Assembly: GCA_951799425.1 (NCBI GenBank)
Contig: OX637409.1
Location: forward strand, 18,649,960-18,713,959
Source: Ilex aquifolium
Taxonomy: Eukaryota > Streptophyta > Magnoliopsida > Aquifoliales > Aquifoliaceae
Length of the DNA: 64,000 nt
Direction of reading: 5' to 3'
This document shows, piece after piece, positions 22,808-35,303 of this stretch. The number at the start of each line of letters is the position of its first letter. The stretch's first letter is position 1. Made by a program: the position numbers and the translations under genes. The notes under the pieces were generated by a model, which ran no database searches, was not told the origin of the DNA, and saw only the letters and a list, made by a program, of their open reading frames with translations.

Positions 22808-25233
22808 GGGGAGACCAACGCCTCGCCAGGGAGTGTTACGTGGCATCTGTGCGGCAGAAAGAAGTGGAGTCAGTCCAGTTGGAGGACTTGGACATGAGGG
22901 ATGAGATTAAAGCTCGACCTACCCCCTCGGAACAGCTGGAGCCAGTGCAGCTGGATAAGGACCCGGAGCACATAGTTTTTGTGGGCTCCATGCTATTACC
23001 TGTCATCAAGGAAAAGCTCATCTCCTTTCTAAAGGAGAATGCTGACGTCTTCGCCTGGAAACAGGAAGACGTGGAAGGCATAGACCCCGTCGTGATCGTG
23101 CACCGCCTCAGTGTAGATCCCAACAGCAGGCCAGTGAGACAAAAAAGGAGAAGCTTCGCGCCAGACAGACAGAAAGCTATAAACGAGGAGGTGGCCAAGC
23201 TGTCCCGCGCCAAAGCCATCAGAGAGGTCGATTACCCGACCTGGTTAGCCAACGTCGTCCTGGTGAAGAAGGTAAACGGCAAGTGGCGACTTTGTATCGA
23301 TTTCACCGACCTTAATCGAGCATGCCCAAAGGATAGTTTCCCGCTGCCTCGAATCAACCTCATAGTCGATACGACAGCCGGCCATGAGCTCCTAAGCTTC
23401 ATGGATGCATTCTCAGGATATAACCAGATCCGGATGGACCCAAACGACCAAGAGAAGACCTCGTTCGTCACAGAGCAGGGGATCTTTTGCTACCAAGTAA
23501 TGCCATTCGGACTGAAGAACGCAGGGGCCACCTACCAAAGGTTGGTCAACAGGATGTTCCGAGATAAGCTGGGCTCAACCATGGATGTATATATAGACGA
23601 CATGCTTGTGAAGTCACTCAAGGCCGAGACCCATATCCAACACCTCGGGGATTCTTTTGAAATCATGAGGAAATACCGAATGAAACTGAACCCGACAAAA
23701 TGCGCCTTCGGAGTATCGGCTGGAAAATTTTTGGGTTTCATAGTTAACAGCCGAGGCATCGAGGCGAACCCGGAAAAGATTAGGGCAGTCCTCGAAATGA
23801 AGCCCCCCACCACCACGAGGTAAATCCAACACCTGACCAGGAGAATAGCGGCGCTAAACCGATTTGTATCGCGTTCCAGCGATAAGTGTCAGCCTTTCTT
23901 CAAGGTCCTGAAGGCAGCCTTTCAGTGGGATGAAAAATGCGAGGAGGCTTTCCAAGCCCTGAAACTCTATCTGGCGTCCACACCTGTACTGGTAAGCCCT
24001 CAAGAGGGAGAAGTGTTGACCCTCTACTTGGTTGTATCAAACTTCTCTGTCAGCGCGGCGCTGGTCAGAGACAAGGACTGGGTCCAGCTACCTGTCTATT
24101 TTTGCAGTAAAGCCCTTCGAGGCACTGAAGAGAGATACCCAAAAATGGAGAAACTCGTGCTAGCTCTGCTGGTCGCAGCTCGGAGGTTGAGACCGTATTT
24201 TTAGGCCCACACCATCGAAGTTCCGACAGACCAGCCGATGAGGCAGGTCCTGCATAAACCAGAAGCCTCAGGAAGGTTGGTAAAATGGGCGATGGAACTT
24301 AGCTAATTTGACATCAAGTTCAAACCCAGGACCGCCATCAAGGGACAAATCCTGGCAGATTTTCTTGCCGAATTTACCTCTCCACCAGAGGAAAACAAAG
24401 AAAGCCAAGACTGTGTCGCCGATGTTCCGACCTGGAAATTATGCGTAGATAGGGCTTCAAATGCCCAGGGGAGCGGAGCCGGGCTCATCCTAACGTCGCC
24501 AGAAGGGTATGATCTGGAGTATGCCTTGAGATTCGACTTTCAAGCATCCAACAACGAAGCCGAATATGAAGCTCTTATAGCCAGTCTGAACCTGGCCCTA
24601 TCGATGGAAGCTCAGCAGATCGTGGTGTACAGCGACTCGCAACTGGTGGTTAGACAAGTAGAAGAAGAATATGCTGCCAGGGACGAGAAGATGACACTAT
24701 ACCTAACAGAAGTGCAAAAACTGTTGAGGAAGTTCGTATCGGCCGAGCTAGTCCAAGTCCCCCGAGAAGCCAATCATCGGGCCGATGCCCTTGCCAAGTT
24801 GGCTACTACTGGCAGCCAAGACTTACCGGGGCGAACGCCTGTCGAAGTCCTAGCACGGCCCAGCATACAGCCTAACGACGAACTTGCCGCAGAAGCTGAG
24901 GCTATGCCAGTTGAAGAGGACGCTTCATGGATGGACCCCATTACATCCTTCTTACAGGATGGGATACTCCTAGACGACCCAAAAGACGCCTCCAAGCTAA
25001 GAGCCAGAGCGGCGAGGTTCACACTAATCCAAGGTAACCTGTACAAAAGAGGTTTTACTTTTCTCTTAATGAAATGCGTGACAGGAACGGAAGCAGATTA
25101 CATCCTGAGAGAAATCCACGAAGGCATGTGCGGCAACCACATTGGTGCGAAGACATTGGCTAGCAAGGCCTTACGGCAGGGTTACTTCTGGCCGACCATA
25201 TCCAAAGACGCCAAAGAAATAGTGAAGAGATGA
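22801..25233 (+). mobile_element. Reverse transcriptase and RNase H regions of the Tat-lineage element
   Basis: Part of the fossil element. Reverse transcriptase motifs WRLCIDFTDLN, MPFGLKNAGATYQ and YIDDMLVKS lie between about 23280 and 23620. An RNase H region follows at about 23950-24200, and a second RNase H-like domain at about 24440-24800 (SNNEAEYEALIASL, YSDSQLVV), the arrangement typical of the Tat lineage. Confidence 0.85.
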
Positions 25234-26159
25234 CAAGCATGTCAGGTTCACGGGAACTTGCCGCACTGCCCGCCTGAACTTCTCACCCCAGTGGTCAGCC
25301 CTTGGCCTTTTCAACAATGGGGGTTGGATATCTTAGGGCCCTTACCATTGGGAGTTGGACAATGCAAATTCGTCATGGTCGCAGTAGATTACTTCACCAA
25401 GTGGGCCGAAGCCGAACCTCTGGCAAGGATCACAACACAGAAAGTCAAAAATTTCGTTTGGAAGTCTATAATCTGCCGCTTTGGCGTCCCCAGAACATTG
25501 GTCTCCGACAACGGGAATCAGTTTGACAATCCGATGTTCACAAATTTTTGTAGCGAATTGGGAATCAAAAACTTCTTCTCGGCACCCGCCCACCCGCAGT
25601 CTAACGGGCAAGCCGAGTTGACCATCCGAACTATCAAACTGGCGCTGAAGACCAGGCTGGAGGCATCTAAGTCCCAATGGGTAGACTACCTCCCCGCAGT
25701 GTTATGGCATACCGAACAACTCGAACTGCGACTGGGGAAACCCTTTTCAGCCTAGCATGCGGGACAGAGGCCATGGCTCCCGTTGAGATAGGCGTATCCT
25801 CCGCAAGAGCCGAACTTTTCAATCCAACACAGAACGAAAGGTCTCTGCTGGTAAACCTCGACCTCCTAGACGAAAAGAGTGACGAGGCCCTGCAACGAAT
25901 CTCCTCCTACCAAAGAAGTACAACAAGATACTACAATAAGCGAGTAAGAAGGAGGGGTTTTAATCCAGGCGATCTAGTGTTGAAAAAATTGCTCCCAGCT
26001 AGGAAGGACCCGGCCCATGGCAAATTGGGACCAAACTGGGAAGGACCGTACGTGATAAAAAGGATTGTCCGACCTGGAAACTACGAGCTGCAAACGGAGG
26101 AAGGCAGAGACCTACAGCACTCATGGAACGTAGACCACTTGAAGCGGTACTACCAATAG
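25053..26159 (+). mobile_element. Integrase region of the Tat-lineage element
   Basis: Part of the fossil element. The H2C2-like segment (HEGMCGNHIG) is near 25120. The catalytic core has DILGPLP, the DYFTKWAEA block, VSDNGNQF and NGQAELTIRT (25330-25630). The C-terminal part ends with GPYVIKRI and WNVDHLKRYY, as usual for gypsy integrases. Confidence 0.85.
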
Positions 26160-26264
26160 AGTTTCTCGCGAGGAGTGGAGGGTTATTGTAAAAAGACCAG
26201 ATTTTATCAATGAAAGTTGCAAAAGTTTCCGAAAAGTTTGCTCTATACAGAATCAGCAAGGCTT

Positions 26265-27020
26265 TTCAGCCTAAAGAGCTCGTAAGCTCAGATCCAGTAA
26301 GGTTTTTCAGCCTAAAGAGCTCGTAAGCTCAAGAGCTCGTAAGCTCAGATCCAGCAAGGCTTTTCAAGCCTAAAGAGCTCGTAAGCTCAGACCCAGCAAG
26401 GCTTTTCAGCCTAAGAGCTCGTAAGCTCAAGAGCTCTTAAGCTCAGGATCAGCAAGGCTTTTCAGCCTAAAGAGCTCGTAAGCTCCGATCCAGCAAGACT
26501 TTTCAGCCTAAGAGCTCGTAAGCTCAAGAACTCGTAAGCTCAGGATCAGCAAGGCTTTTCAACCTAAAGAGCTCGTAAGCTCAAGAGATCGAAAGCTCAG
26601 GATCAGCAAGGCTTTTCAGCCTAAAGAGCTCGTAAGCTCAGATCCAGCAAGGCTTTTCAGCCTAAGAGCTCATAGGCTCAAGAGCTCGTAAGCTCAGAAT
26701 CAGCAAGGCTTTTCAGCCTAAAGAGCTCGTAAGCTTAGATCCAGCAAGGCTTTTCAGCCTAAGAGCTCGTAAGCTCAAGAGCTCGAAAGCTCAGGATCAG
26801 CAAGGCTTTTCAGCCTAAAGAGCTCGTAAACTCGGAAGCAGCAGATTTTTTAGTCTAAAAGCTCGTAAGCTCGGAATCAGCAGACTTTTCAGTCTAAGAG
26901 CTCGTAAGTTCAAGAGCTCGTAAGCTCAGCATTAGCAAAGACTTCAGCCTAAGAGCTCGTAAGCTCGGAACAAGCAAAAGGTTTTTTAGTCTAAGAGCTC
27001 GCGAGAAGCAGCAAGGCTTT
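26265..27020. repeat. Minisatellite of GAGCTC units inside the Tat-lineage element
   Basis: About 15 imperfect units of 40-60 bp built from CAGCAAGGCTTTTCAGCCTA and AAGAGCTCGTAAGCTCAG. Some units carry an extra AAGAGCTCGTAAGCTC, so the period alternates. It lies between pol and the antisense modules; tandem repeats at this place are known in Tat-lineage elements. Confidence 0.85.
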
Positions 27021-27213
27021 TACGCCTGAAAGCCAGCAAGCTTGGTAGCTTGTCAGCTCAACATAACCAGGATTCCATACGCAAGGGTTAATTGCATTTC
27101 CGACAAAACAAAAGACCAAGTTCATTGCAGTAAAGACAAAAAGACATCACAAAAAGTCCACTGGGCACATACGCCAGGACAAAGAACAGTAACTCAAGTA
27201 CATAGAAGAAACA

Positions 27214-28397
27214 TCACAAGCCTCCCCCAGCAACCCCTTTTAGCTTGCGATCACCCTTCTCCATCTGGATAATGACAACTTGAAGACGAGAATTCTCCTC
27301 CCTCAATGCATCCCTTTCAGACTCGACTTCAGTAATCCTCCTCAAAAGGGCCTCCACCACAGCATCTTGAGAAGGAAGCGGCTGGGATTCTGAGCCGTTC
27401 CTTGGCCTCTTTCTGCTGGGAAGGGCATCGTCAGGATCGGAGCAAGAGGTGGGCTCATTAGACTCAGGCTCAGAAGTGTCAGTTTCAGGGAAGGAGGAAG
27501 GAGCATATAAAACCCGGCTCGAACTTCCCCCTATGTTAAAGTCAGCCAGGTTCCGAGGGGTAAGGAGGACGGAAAAATAGATCGGCGCGGCCTTCTCCAC
27601 TAGGCTAATCTCCAGCTCCTCGCGGGGGGTAAGGCTAGGGCGGCCTACGACACAGACAGGGTGAGTTCAACATAAGGAAAAATAGTTCAAATAGAAACAG
27701 GAAAAATTTTCATATGCATACCTTGATCTCGAAAACTCCTCCAAGTGCGAGGAACCCGGACACGATAGTTCTCCCTCACCGAAGGCTCCCACGAGTCCCC
27801 AGAGACAAAGAAGAAGCACTGTATCCAGCCTTCGCGGGAGTCAGGGAGGCCAGGGATCAGGAGAGGCTGACGATATGGTCTCTAGGTGAAAGTACGGAAA
27901 ATAGGGGGGAAATCGAATGACAGCCCAAAGAAGTAAAGAAATTGCCCCACAGTGGGGAAGTCGTCGAAACCTTGTAGGCGCCAGAAAATGAAGAACCTCA
28001 CCAGAGCGGCCCAACCCTGTGGGGAAAGGCGAGAAGGGCATAACCCATAATAGGAAAGGACCCAGACAAAGTCCTGATGTATCGGAAAACGAATGCCCAT
28101 TTCAAAAGCGCCCTCAAAGAACGAAACTTCCTGACGAGAAGAAAGACTGCTGGGCTCATCCAGTGTGGGGGCTCTGATTGTGAGGTCCTCGGGGAAGTCA
28201 TATCGTTTGCCTATTTCCCCCACATCTGCAGCGCTAAGCAAAGAAGGGAGGAAAAACAGGGAATACCAGGACCCATCCAGAGCCTCTCGAGCCCGAAGTT
28301 TGAAGAGTGGAGAAGAAGAAGGAGCCATGAATCGACAAAGACAGAAGGATCGGAGAATAAGATGCAAAGGAACTACCAAGAGGGAAAGGAGTCTCAA
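27214..28397 (-). mobile_element. Antisense module 1 of the Tat-lineage element
   Basis: Reads opposite to gag-pol. An upstream segment (28397-27882) carries a domain like the putative gypsy-type transposon family (Pfam PF04195), with motifs FFEGAFEMGIRFP and LSPQGWAALVRFF. A downstream segment (27600-27214) has acidic and charged regions ending in a predicted coiled coil (ESERDALREENSRL). They are separated by what looks like intron sequence. Antisense frames of this kind are known in Retand-type elements, and their role is unknown. This is the shortest of three related modules. Confidence 0.65.
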
Positions 28398-28862
28398 GCA
28401 TCGGGGAATAAATAGACATGCAGCAGCAACGAAATGACTCTTGGTCTACCGCAATCATGGCAGCATTAATAATAACGGCGCGAGGTAGGTGGAAGTTCAC
28501 TTAACCATTTCCTGTACTTTGCAAATACGAACAGTCACACATGATAAAAAAAAAAAAGGACAACTAAACCAAGCAAAAGACGCTCGGGCCACAAGGCACA
28601 GACAGAACAACAAATCCAAGTAAAGAAGCCCGGATCTCAGGCAATTATACCACTCCAAACAGGCCAAGGCCTCTTCGGAGTAGGGGGACAAGGGAATATA
28701 GCACCAGCAACCAACAAGTACACCACCACGGAAAGAAGGAAAAAATTCCATTACCAAAAGGGAAAGTTCCATTACAAGAATATGTCTACGTATGCCAACA
28801 ACAAAGAAAATAATAAAAACAAACAGCGAGAAAAGAGAAGTCAGCAGTAAAAATCCAGACAC

Positions 28863-30853
28863 TCAAGGCTGATCTGAAGAAGGAGGAGGAGGAGTAGCAT
28901 CGGGGAGCACCGCCACTGGAAGAAGCATCAAACCTCGGCCAAAATTGCTCAAGGTCCAAGTCGGGGAACCTCTCAATCGCCTGGTCAGCAAAATTAAAGA
29001 ACCCGTCAACAAAAGCCTTGGCTGCCTCCAGCCTAGCCTCCTCAATATCCTTCCGCTGATCCTATACCAGCCGACGCTCAGCAGCTAAAGAGTTATTCAG
29101 CTCATAAATAGTAGCCTGGGACTCTTTCAGCTGATCCTCTAGCAAAGAGCGGGTAACAACAACATTTAGCAGGTCCTCCTTCTGGGCCTCACGCTCTCCT
29201 CTCAAACGAGCCAACTCGTCCCTGAGGGAGACCTCAGCTGAGGTACTGGCAATCAGTTGTCTGAAGGTCTGAGCCCGCTGCTCAAAGACCTGCTCCAACT
29301 CTCTCTCAGTAGCCAAGCCCCAGCTCAAGAGCTCGGTGCCGCGCTGACAAGCTTCAAGGACCTCAGCGCCCCTCCTCTGGACATCGCTCCTCAACATAAA
29401 AATTTCCCTCCCAAGAGCGCAGACATGAGTCGCCGACTGAAAACATAAAGGACGTTATAAGATACCAAGAAGGTAGAAACAAAGGGGAGAGCACCAAAAC
29501 GTACCTCGAGGAGGGCATGAAGCGCGTCACGACTTCGAACTTGAAAAGGGAGATCTACAGAGCGGCGCAGGTCAGCTCGGGGAATCAACTCCATCAGGGC
29601 ACGACTGCTCAAGCTCACGTCCCGGAGTAGACCGGCCTCAGGGTCGGCAATAGAGGTCTGGGGGGCACGAGCTGAGCTTTGACCAGCTGCAGCAATTAAA
29701 GAAGTGCCTCGCTGAACCGGCCCTCCTACAGGGTCAATCACCACAGTACCCGCAGTGGCCTCACTAGCAACCAGCTCTGATCGCGACCTCGGGGCCTCCG
29801 GTGCAGAAGCAGGGACCTCGACTGCAGGAGCAGGTACCTCGGTCGCAGGAGCAGAAGCCTCGGCAACAGGAACGAGAACCTTGCCAAAAGAATCGCTCTC
29901 TCCCAACCTCGTCCTCTTTGCCGGAGGTCCTAGGGTCCTATCCCGTCTCCTTTCATCCACACGCTCCATGATCATATGGCGCTGAGTCACCAGGTAAGAA
30001 GGGACTACACAAACAAAGTCAAAGACTTAGCAAGGTTTCGAGCAAAGGAATAGAAAAATAAAAAACATCAATTACGCACGGTCGCCTGACGCCGAGGAAA
30101 TCCCGGGATGCATTAGCTCAATGTAAGAAAAAGGGAGACGATCCCGCGCTTGGTTGATTCGAGCTGACTCCGCAGTAATAAGGGGCGGGAGCTCTCCTGC
30201 AGCAGGAACAAGCAATGCCATTAGTACGGAAAAACAAGCATCAACAAGCACGAAGGCAGGAACTTACCTAGATTTCTGCGACGACCCCAGGCGGTAGGAA
30301 CTCTGACAAACCCCGGGAATTGGGAACCAAACTCCCATCCATCTCCAGAAACAAAAAAATATCTCCTTCTCCACCCTTCAGGGCTCGGCGGGAGATCCCG
30401 GATGGGAATTTCTCCCCCTCGCCTAGGGACAAAATGGTAGAACTCGGATATTTCCTCAGGGCAGAAAAAATGAAGGAACTCCGTCAAGTTAGCCCTGGCC
30501 TGAGGGAACAACCTCCCCCACGCAGCGGTAAAGGCCAGTAATACCGCCCAACCAGATGGAAGGAGCATGGCGGGGCAGAAATCGAAGAAATGAAGGACTT
30601 GTCTTATCAACGCAGGAAGAGGAAACCGAAGCCCTAATAAGAAGGGGGCCTCGAAGAAACAAGCTTCACCACTAACCAAGCTATGAAACCTGCGCAAGCC
30701 AGCAGGGGCCACGGCAACACTTGGGGGGAACTCGAAGCGCCTAGCAAGGAGCTGGGCCTCATCCTCGTTAATCTCACTAACTTTTGCATTACCAAAAATT
30801 CGCTCCATAATGTCAAATGGAGAAGAAGAAGTCGACATGAAGGCATAGATCAA
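28863..30853 (-). mobile_element. Antisense module 2 of the Tat-lineage element
   Basis: The PF04195-like segment (30853-30221) has ACFFEAPFLLGLRFP and LLPSGWAVLL followed by a W-rich end. Downstream segments at 29990-29391 (S/A-rich, low complexity), 29397-29062 (long coiled coil) and 29045-28863 follow in the same direction. Intron-like spacers separate them, with a GT donor-like context at about 30265. A TATA-like CCTATAAATAGG (minus strand) is at 30954-30965. Homologous in layout to modules 1 and 3 but clearly diverged in sequence. Confidence 0.65.
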
Positions 30854-30953
30854 ATAGGGTTTCTTAGGAGCAATGGGGAAAGGATAAATGTGTCACACTA
30901 GAAAGAAGAAAACTCCTTTTATGCTCAGTAGAGAGCAATCATCCCTCGGAAGG

Positions 30954-30965
30954 CCTATTTATAGG
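30954..30965 (-). promoter_or_regulatory. TATA-like box before antisense module 2
   Basis: CCTATAAATAGG on the minus strand, roughly 115-125 bp upstream of the module's likely first ATG (about 30838). It suggests the module had its own promoter, independent of the LTR. Confidence 0.45.
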
Positions 30966-31458
30966 CGCTACAAGACAGGCCTTGTCACTGTCGCCGGAAG
31001 CAGTTAATGCACGTCCCTCGCAATTAATGAGGGGGACACGTGGCATGATGGGGGGTTCTTGGGCGCCACGATCGAGGGATCACTAACCCCACTGACGGCG
31101 CACGTTCTCAAACGAACGAAACCGTCGGACCTGCAGTACAAGAAAAGTAACCAGAAAAGACCAAAACATCCCTAGGGATTCTAAACGACCCAAGGAAGGA
31201 AACGTGAAGGTCAGCTCGACTCAGATCAGCTCGGCTAAAAGTAAAAATGCGAAAAGTCAGCCTAACTCGTCTACAGCCACTGGTTGAAGACCACATGAAG
31301 TAGCGAAACGGGCCCAAAGACCAGACTATGAAGTTTATGATGAAACAAAAAAAAAATGGTGGAGAAAACTACAAATATTCTCATTTTAGTATCTGAGGAA
31401 GTTACAGCGAAGCATTACAAGCAAAGCAATTAGAAAAACTGCAAGGAAAATCAAAACA

Positions 31459-33909
31459 TCAACAATCTTGGTCCCCACCTGCTCCCTCGCAGGCAGCCCC
31501 TGTCGACGCCCCTAGCACCTCCGTTGCTGCCACCACAGGACCAGGCGCCCCGCCCTCGCCGGGATCAGGAATTTCGGCCTCCTCAGCTGCCACCATCGCC
31601 TTCTTGAAGCCAAGCATGGGTACGAAGGGATCCAAGTCAAGGTCGGGATAGGCCTCCTCGAGTTGATCCTGAAGATTTAGAAAACCCTTCACAAAGGCAA
31701 AGGCGCTCTCTATCTCAAGCTGCGAAATACGAGCCTGCGAAGATGACAACTCGGAATCCTTAGCCACCAAATCAGCATCTTTGGCCCTGAGCTCCGAATC
31801 CTTGACTATCAGGTCGGCCTCTGTGGCTTTGAGCTTGGCATCTTTTAAGTCCATGAGCTTGGCAAAATCCTGAAGGCGGGCATCCATTTCGTCATTAATC
31901 CTCTTCAGCTCGATGGCCTCCGAAGACAGAATCTTCACCTTCTCCTCGGCGGCCTCCTTGGTCACTAACATGGCGTCCATTGACTCCTTAGCCCTCGAGA
32001 GCTCTTCCTTGTGGTGAAAGCCCAACATCTTCACACAAGCAAGTGACTAAGAAAGAAAAATGTCAGTTTGTACAAGAGGGACCCGCGAAAGTCTTAGCAA
32101 AAAGAAATATCGGAAAAGGAGAAGAATGAGGGTAGAAAAATACCTCTGTCATGCCCCGAATAGCGCGATCCACCTTCCTGTCGAAAGGGACTCGCATGGC
32201 CGCCCTGGGATCAGACGTGGAGACCAGCTCAGATAAGGCGGCAACGGCGACCTCAGGGTCACGAAGAAAGCCGTCCCCTTGCTCCTGGGATGAAAAGGGA
32301 GCGGTCTCCACCTTCCCGCCTTCTTGAGGGGCAGGGCGAGGAGGAGCTGCCGGGGCCTCGAGTTTCGAAGCTCCCCCGGTCAAAGATTTGCCCCAAGGTA
32401 CCTCAACAGAGAGCGAGGGAGGAGCCACATCCCCATGAGAAGAACGATCCTTTTTCTTCTGCTCAGAGGAAACAGGTAGGGGCTCGGATACGGATGTTTC
32501 TTTGGGTAACAGTTGCGAGCCTTTCACCAGTTTCCTTTTCTTCCTCGACTTCTCGGTATCCGAGAACATCGCCATTATCAAGTCTTGTTTCATGGGGGCG
32601 GGTGGGGGAGCAGAGGACGATACCGAAGCTAGAGCTTGCTCAACAGGAGGCCCGAGTTCGTAGAGGGCTAGATTCTCGTCAGTCACCAGGTCGAAGAAAG
32701 ACTGCAACCCCAAGGCCTCGGCCCTAGCAACTCTAGCCGTCTCCTCAACGCCAAGGACAGGACGATAATCTGCAAACCAGAAGCTAAGTCAGTAAAAGAG
32801 AAACAGCAAAAGAAATAGATGCAGTCGAACTGAAGGGCCTTACTTATGTTCCTTGGAGCTCCCCAAAACCTGGGAATAAGAGGGACGTCCCCTGGCTCCC
32901 CAGAAAGCTCCCAGGAGTCACCTCTAACAAAGAAAAACCTGGGTTTCCACCCTTTGTTGGAAGAGGGAAGCCCGGTAACTAAGTTCCTCGCCTTAACCCT
33001 TTTCGCAAAGTACAGGAAACCCGCGGAAAGGGAAGATTTAAGTTGAAAAAGAGAGGCAAACTCCATAATGGAAGGATGAGAGTTGTTCCCACTCTTAAAC
33101 CAATGAATGAGAAACCCGATCAAGAGGCCCCAGCCATTTGGTGAGAGCCGAGCAGGATAAATGTTATAAAACCCTAGAACAATTCGGATGAAGGGATGAA
33201 CAGGGAACCGCAAACCAGCATGGAAAGCGGATTCATAAAAACAAACCAGGACGGGTATAGAGGAATTACAGCTCTCGTGTTGCTCAGGAGAGTGTAGGAG
33301 GACGGAGTCGGGAAAATGATACTCCCGCCTCAGCTCATCTAAATCCTCGTCGCTAAGACAACTGGGAGTCGCCTCTGCACAGCAAGCCAGGTCGGCTTGA
33401 TCCTGACGAGCTCTCTTTCTAGGAGTTGGGGGAGGAGCCGGTTTGGACTTCCTAGTCTTTGACGGAACGAAAGAAATAGGAGGAAGGGATGAAAGAGGAC
33501 GAGCTTCTTCCATAAGGGCGGACCCAGAGGCGGAAACCCCAAGGGCGGACCCAGAGGCAGCCCTATCAACAGAACTACTGCGCGGAGAACCTGAGGTACT
33601 AACCTCGACCTCCTCGCCTACCTGGTCCTCGGAATCCGATTCGGAGGAGGAAACGACGTACTTCCCCATCAAAGGTCCAGGCCGCAAATCGGAGTGGAGG
33701 GAAGGCAAATGTAAAACGCAGTCAGTCAGAAATGGAGGTCTCAGACACCAACCTCGAAAGAAAGACACCCTAAGCGAAGTAAGATGGTCCACGAAATACG
33801 TAAGAGGGGAAAGGTTGTCGGAATGATGCCTGAAATAGCTAAACCTCCATATCAAGAAGCGGAACCCAAAACCCCACCAAGGAGGGTTGAAGGGATCCAG
33901 GTCGAGCAA
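31459..33909 (-). mobile_element. Antisense module 3 of the Tat-lineage element
   Basis: The PF04195-like segment (about 33669-32790) has CFYESAFHAGLRFP and LSPNGWGLLIGFL, preceded by an S/E-rich leader starting MGKYVVSSSESDSE. Then come 32713-32063 (low complexity, with charged patches) and 32034-31459, a coiled coil made of repeated seven-residue-like blocks such as LKATEADLIVKDSELRAKDA. Nearest to the 3' LTR and the longest of the three. Confidence 0.65.
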
Positions 33910-34083
33910 GAATAAAGAAAAGAGGAAAGACGTACCTAGTCAAGGCGCTAGAGGCAGAAAAGAACCGGGAACGCAGAAACCCTAAGTATCGCCTGAAAGT
34001 CTGAAACGGAGCGCCTCGAAAGCCAAAGGAGGTGAAGGAAACGCAAGAAGGAGATTCAAAAACTATAGAATGATGATTAGTAG

Positions 34084-34824
34084 TGATGAGGATAGGATTT
34101 TTGGGCCTGGGCCGCCCTGATAGCCGAGCCCAAGGATCCCTGAAAATCCTGATTGTAGACTTCGAAGCCCAACGGAAATGGTCCCAACTGGCCCACATTG
34201 AGAGCAAGGGGCCTAAAAGACCGGAGAGCCAACAGCCCAGCCTTGATCCAACTCTCAACCCATAGCCTAAGGTAAGCCCTATTGCGCCACGTGCTCCAAG
34301 GACAAAGGGCAGCGACTCTGATTCCTCAGAGTCACACCCTGCGAAATGCAGAGGGAAGTGGTGCCGAACGAACCCAGGTGGTCGTGGGCACAGTACCGCC
34401 GGCGGACAGAGAGACTTGCAGGGAAAGGACGAAAGGTCCCCACAAGATCAGGGAAGAAGAGCAGCAAACCCTAAGGAAATGCATGGTATAAATAGAACAG
34501 TAGAAGCAAGGAGAGGGGATCAACTCCTGAGTCTTCTTCCTAACCTTCATTCTGGTAGTTTGCCTCTGTTCCCAGACAACCCAGATAGGAAAGAATCCAC
34601 TACGGCCCTGCGTCTGTAATTTCCTTACAACCATTTGAGATTAATACATTTCACCAAGGGCCAAGAGCCTTCATTACAATGGATGTAACCCAAGTCCATC
34701 GGCTAGGGTGAACCACTTACATTGCTTGTCTGTCATTGCATAACTTTCACTTTCTTAAGCCTATCTCGAAAAATCCAATAGAACCGTATCAGATTGGGCC
34801 TGAGAGATTAATTCCGAGACATCA
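34084..34824 (+). repeat. 3' LTR of the Tat-lineage element
   Basis: 741 bp, with TATAAATA at 34487-34494. Immediately flanked by AGTAG on the left and TCAAGTAG on the right, both belonging to inverted copia sequence. Confidence 0.9.
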
Positions 34825-34866
34825 TCAAGTAGGATATCCGGCTTAGACAGCATCAGAATAAGCGCG
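34825..34866 (-). pseudogene. Inverted piece of a copia relic
   Basis: On the minus strand the sequence corresponds to the copia RNase H start (AYSDA...AGYPT). The same relic continues in direct orientation at 36045. It is a fossil fragment displaced by an inversion. Confidence 0.55.
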
Positions 34867-35303
34867 TAATATATGATGCCATAATAAAAAGTCTTGATTC
34901 TTTACATTTTGTATTGAAATCGATAAGATGGATTTTAATTCAAAAATCATCAAGATTATTCAACGGTCATAATTTTACTTGTATTTTATGTGTTTTTAAC
35001 CAAAAAAAAATATCGATTTCTACCTCAGAAAAAAAAAAAAGTTAACAAGTTTTTAAAATTCACAAGATAAAATAATCAGTTTTTTATTATTGGATTCTAA
35101 TACTTCGATTGTCTTGAACCTAAATTTATTGCCTAAACTGCGTCAATTCAACAACAAAAATTTTAGATATATTATACCAAACATCATACTGCAGCACAAG
35201 ATTTATTCAAAATCTGGTCGTTTGGTTATTGTATTATAGAGTATATTAAATAGTCATATTGGATTAAAACGCTTTAATACAGATTTTATAATACATTTGT
35301 AAA
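34867..35303 (-). repeat. Inverted host segment and right part of the DNA transposon relic
   Basis: 34867-35180 is the reverse complement of unit A 2930-3660 (for example TCTTGAACCTAAATTTATTG). 35216-35303 is the inverted right part of the relic whose left part is at 19057-19824. Both lie between oppositely oriented LTRs. Confidence 0.65.

Larger units (their letters stand above)
19825..34824 (+). mobile_element. Ty3/gypsy LTR retrotransposon, Tat lineage, 15.0 kb, broken
   Basis: LTRs of 741 bp at both ends (TGATG...CATCA), a primer-binding site, gag-protease, reverse transcriptase, RNase H with a second RNase H-like domain, integrase, a minisatellite, and three gene-like modules in antisense orientation before the 3' LTR. 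Dual RNase H and extra antisense reading frames are known for the Tat (Retand/Ogre) lineage. The LTRs differ at roughly 20 positions (about 97% identity), suggesting an age of the order of one or a few million years. The coding part has a few breaks. No polypurine tract precedes the 3' LTR, which instead follows 23 bp of copia-derived sequence (see findings). It inserted into a DNA transposon relic. Confidence 0.9.

Noticed and set aside
26265-27020. CRISPR-like array
   Set aside because: Units are adjacent with no unique spacers; it is a minisatellite in a plant retrotransposon.
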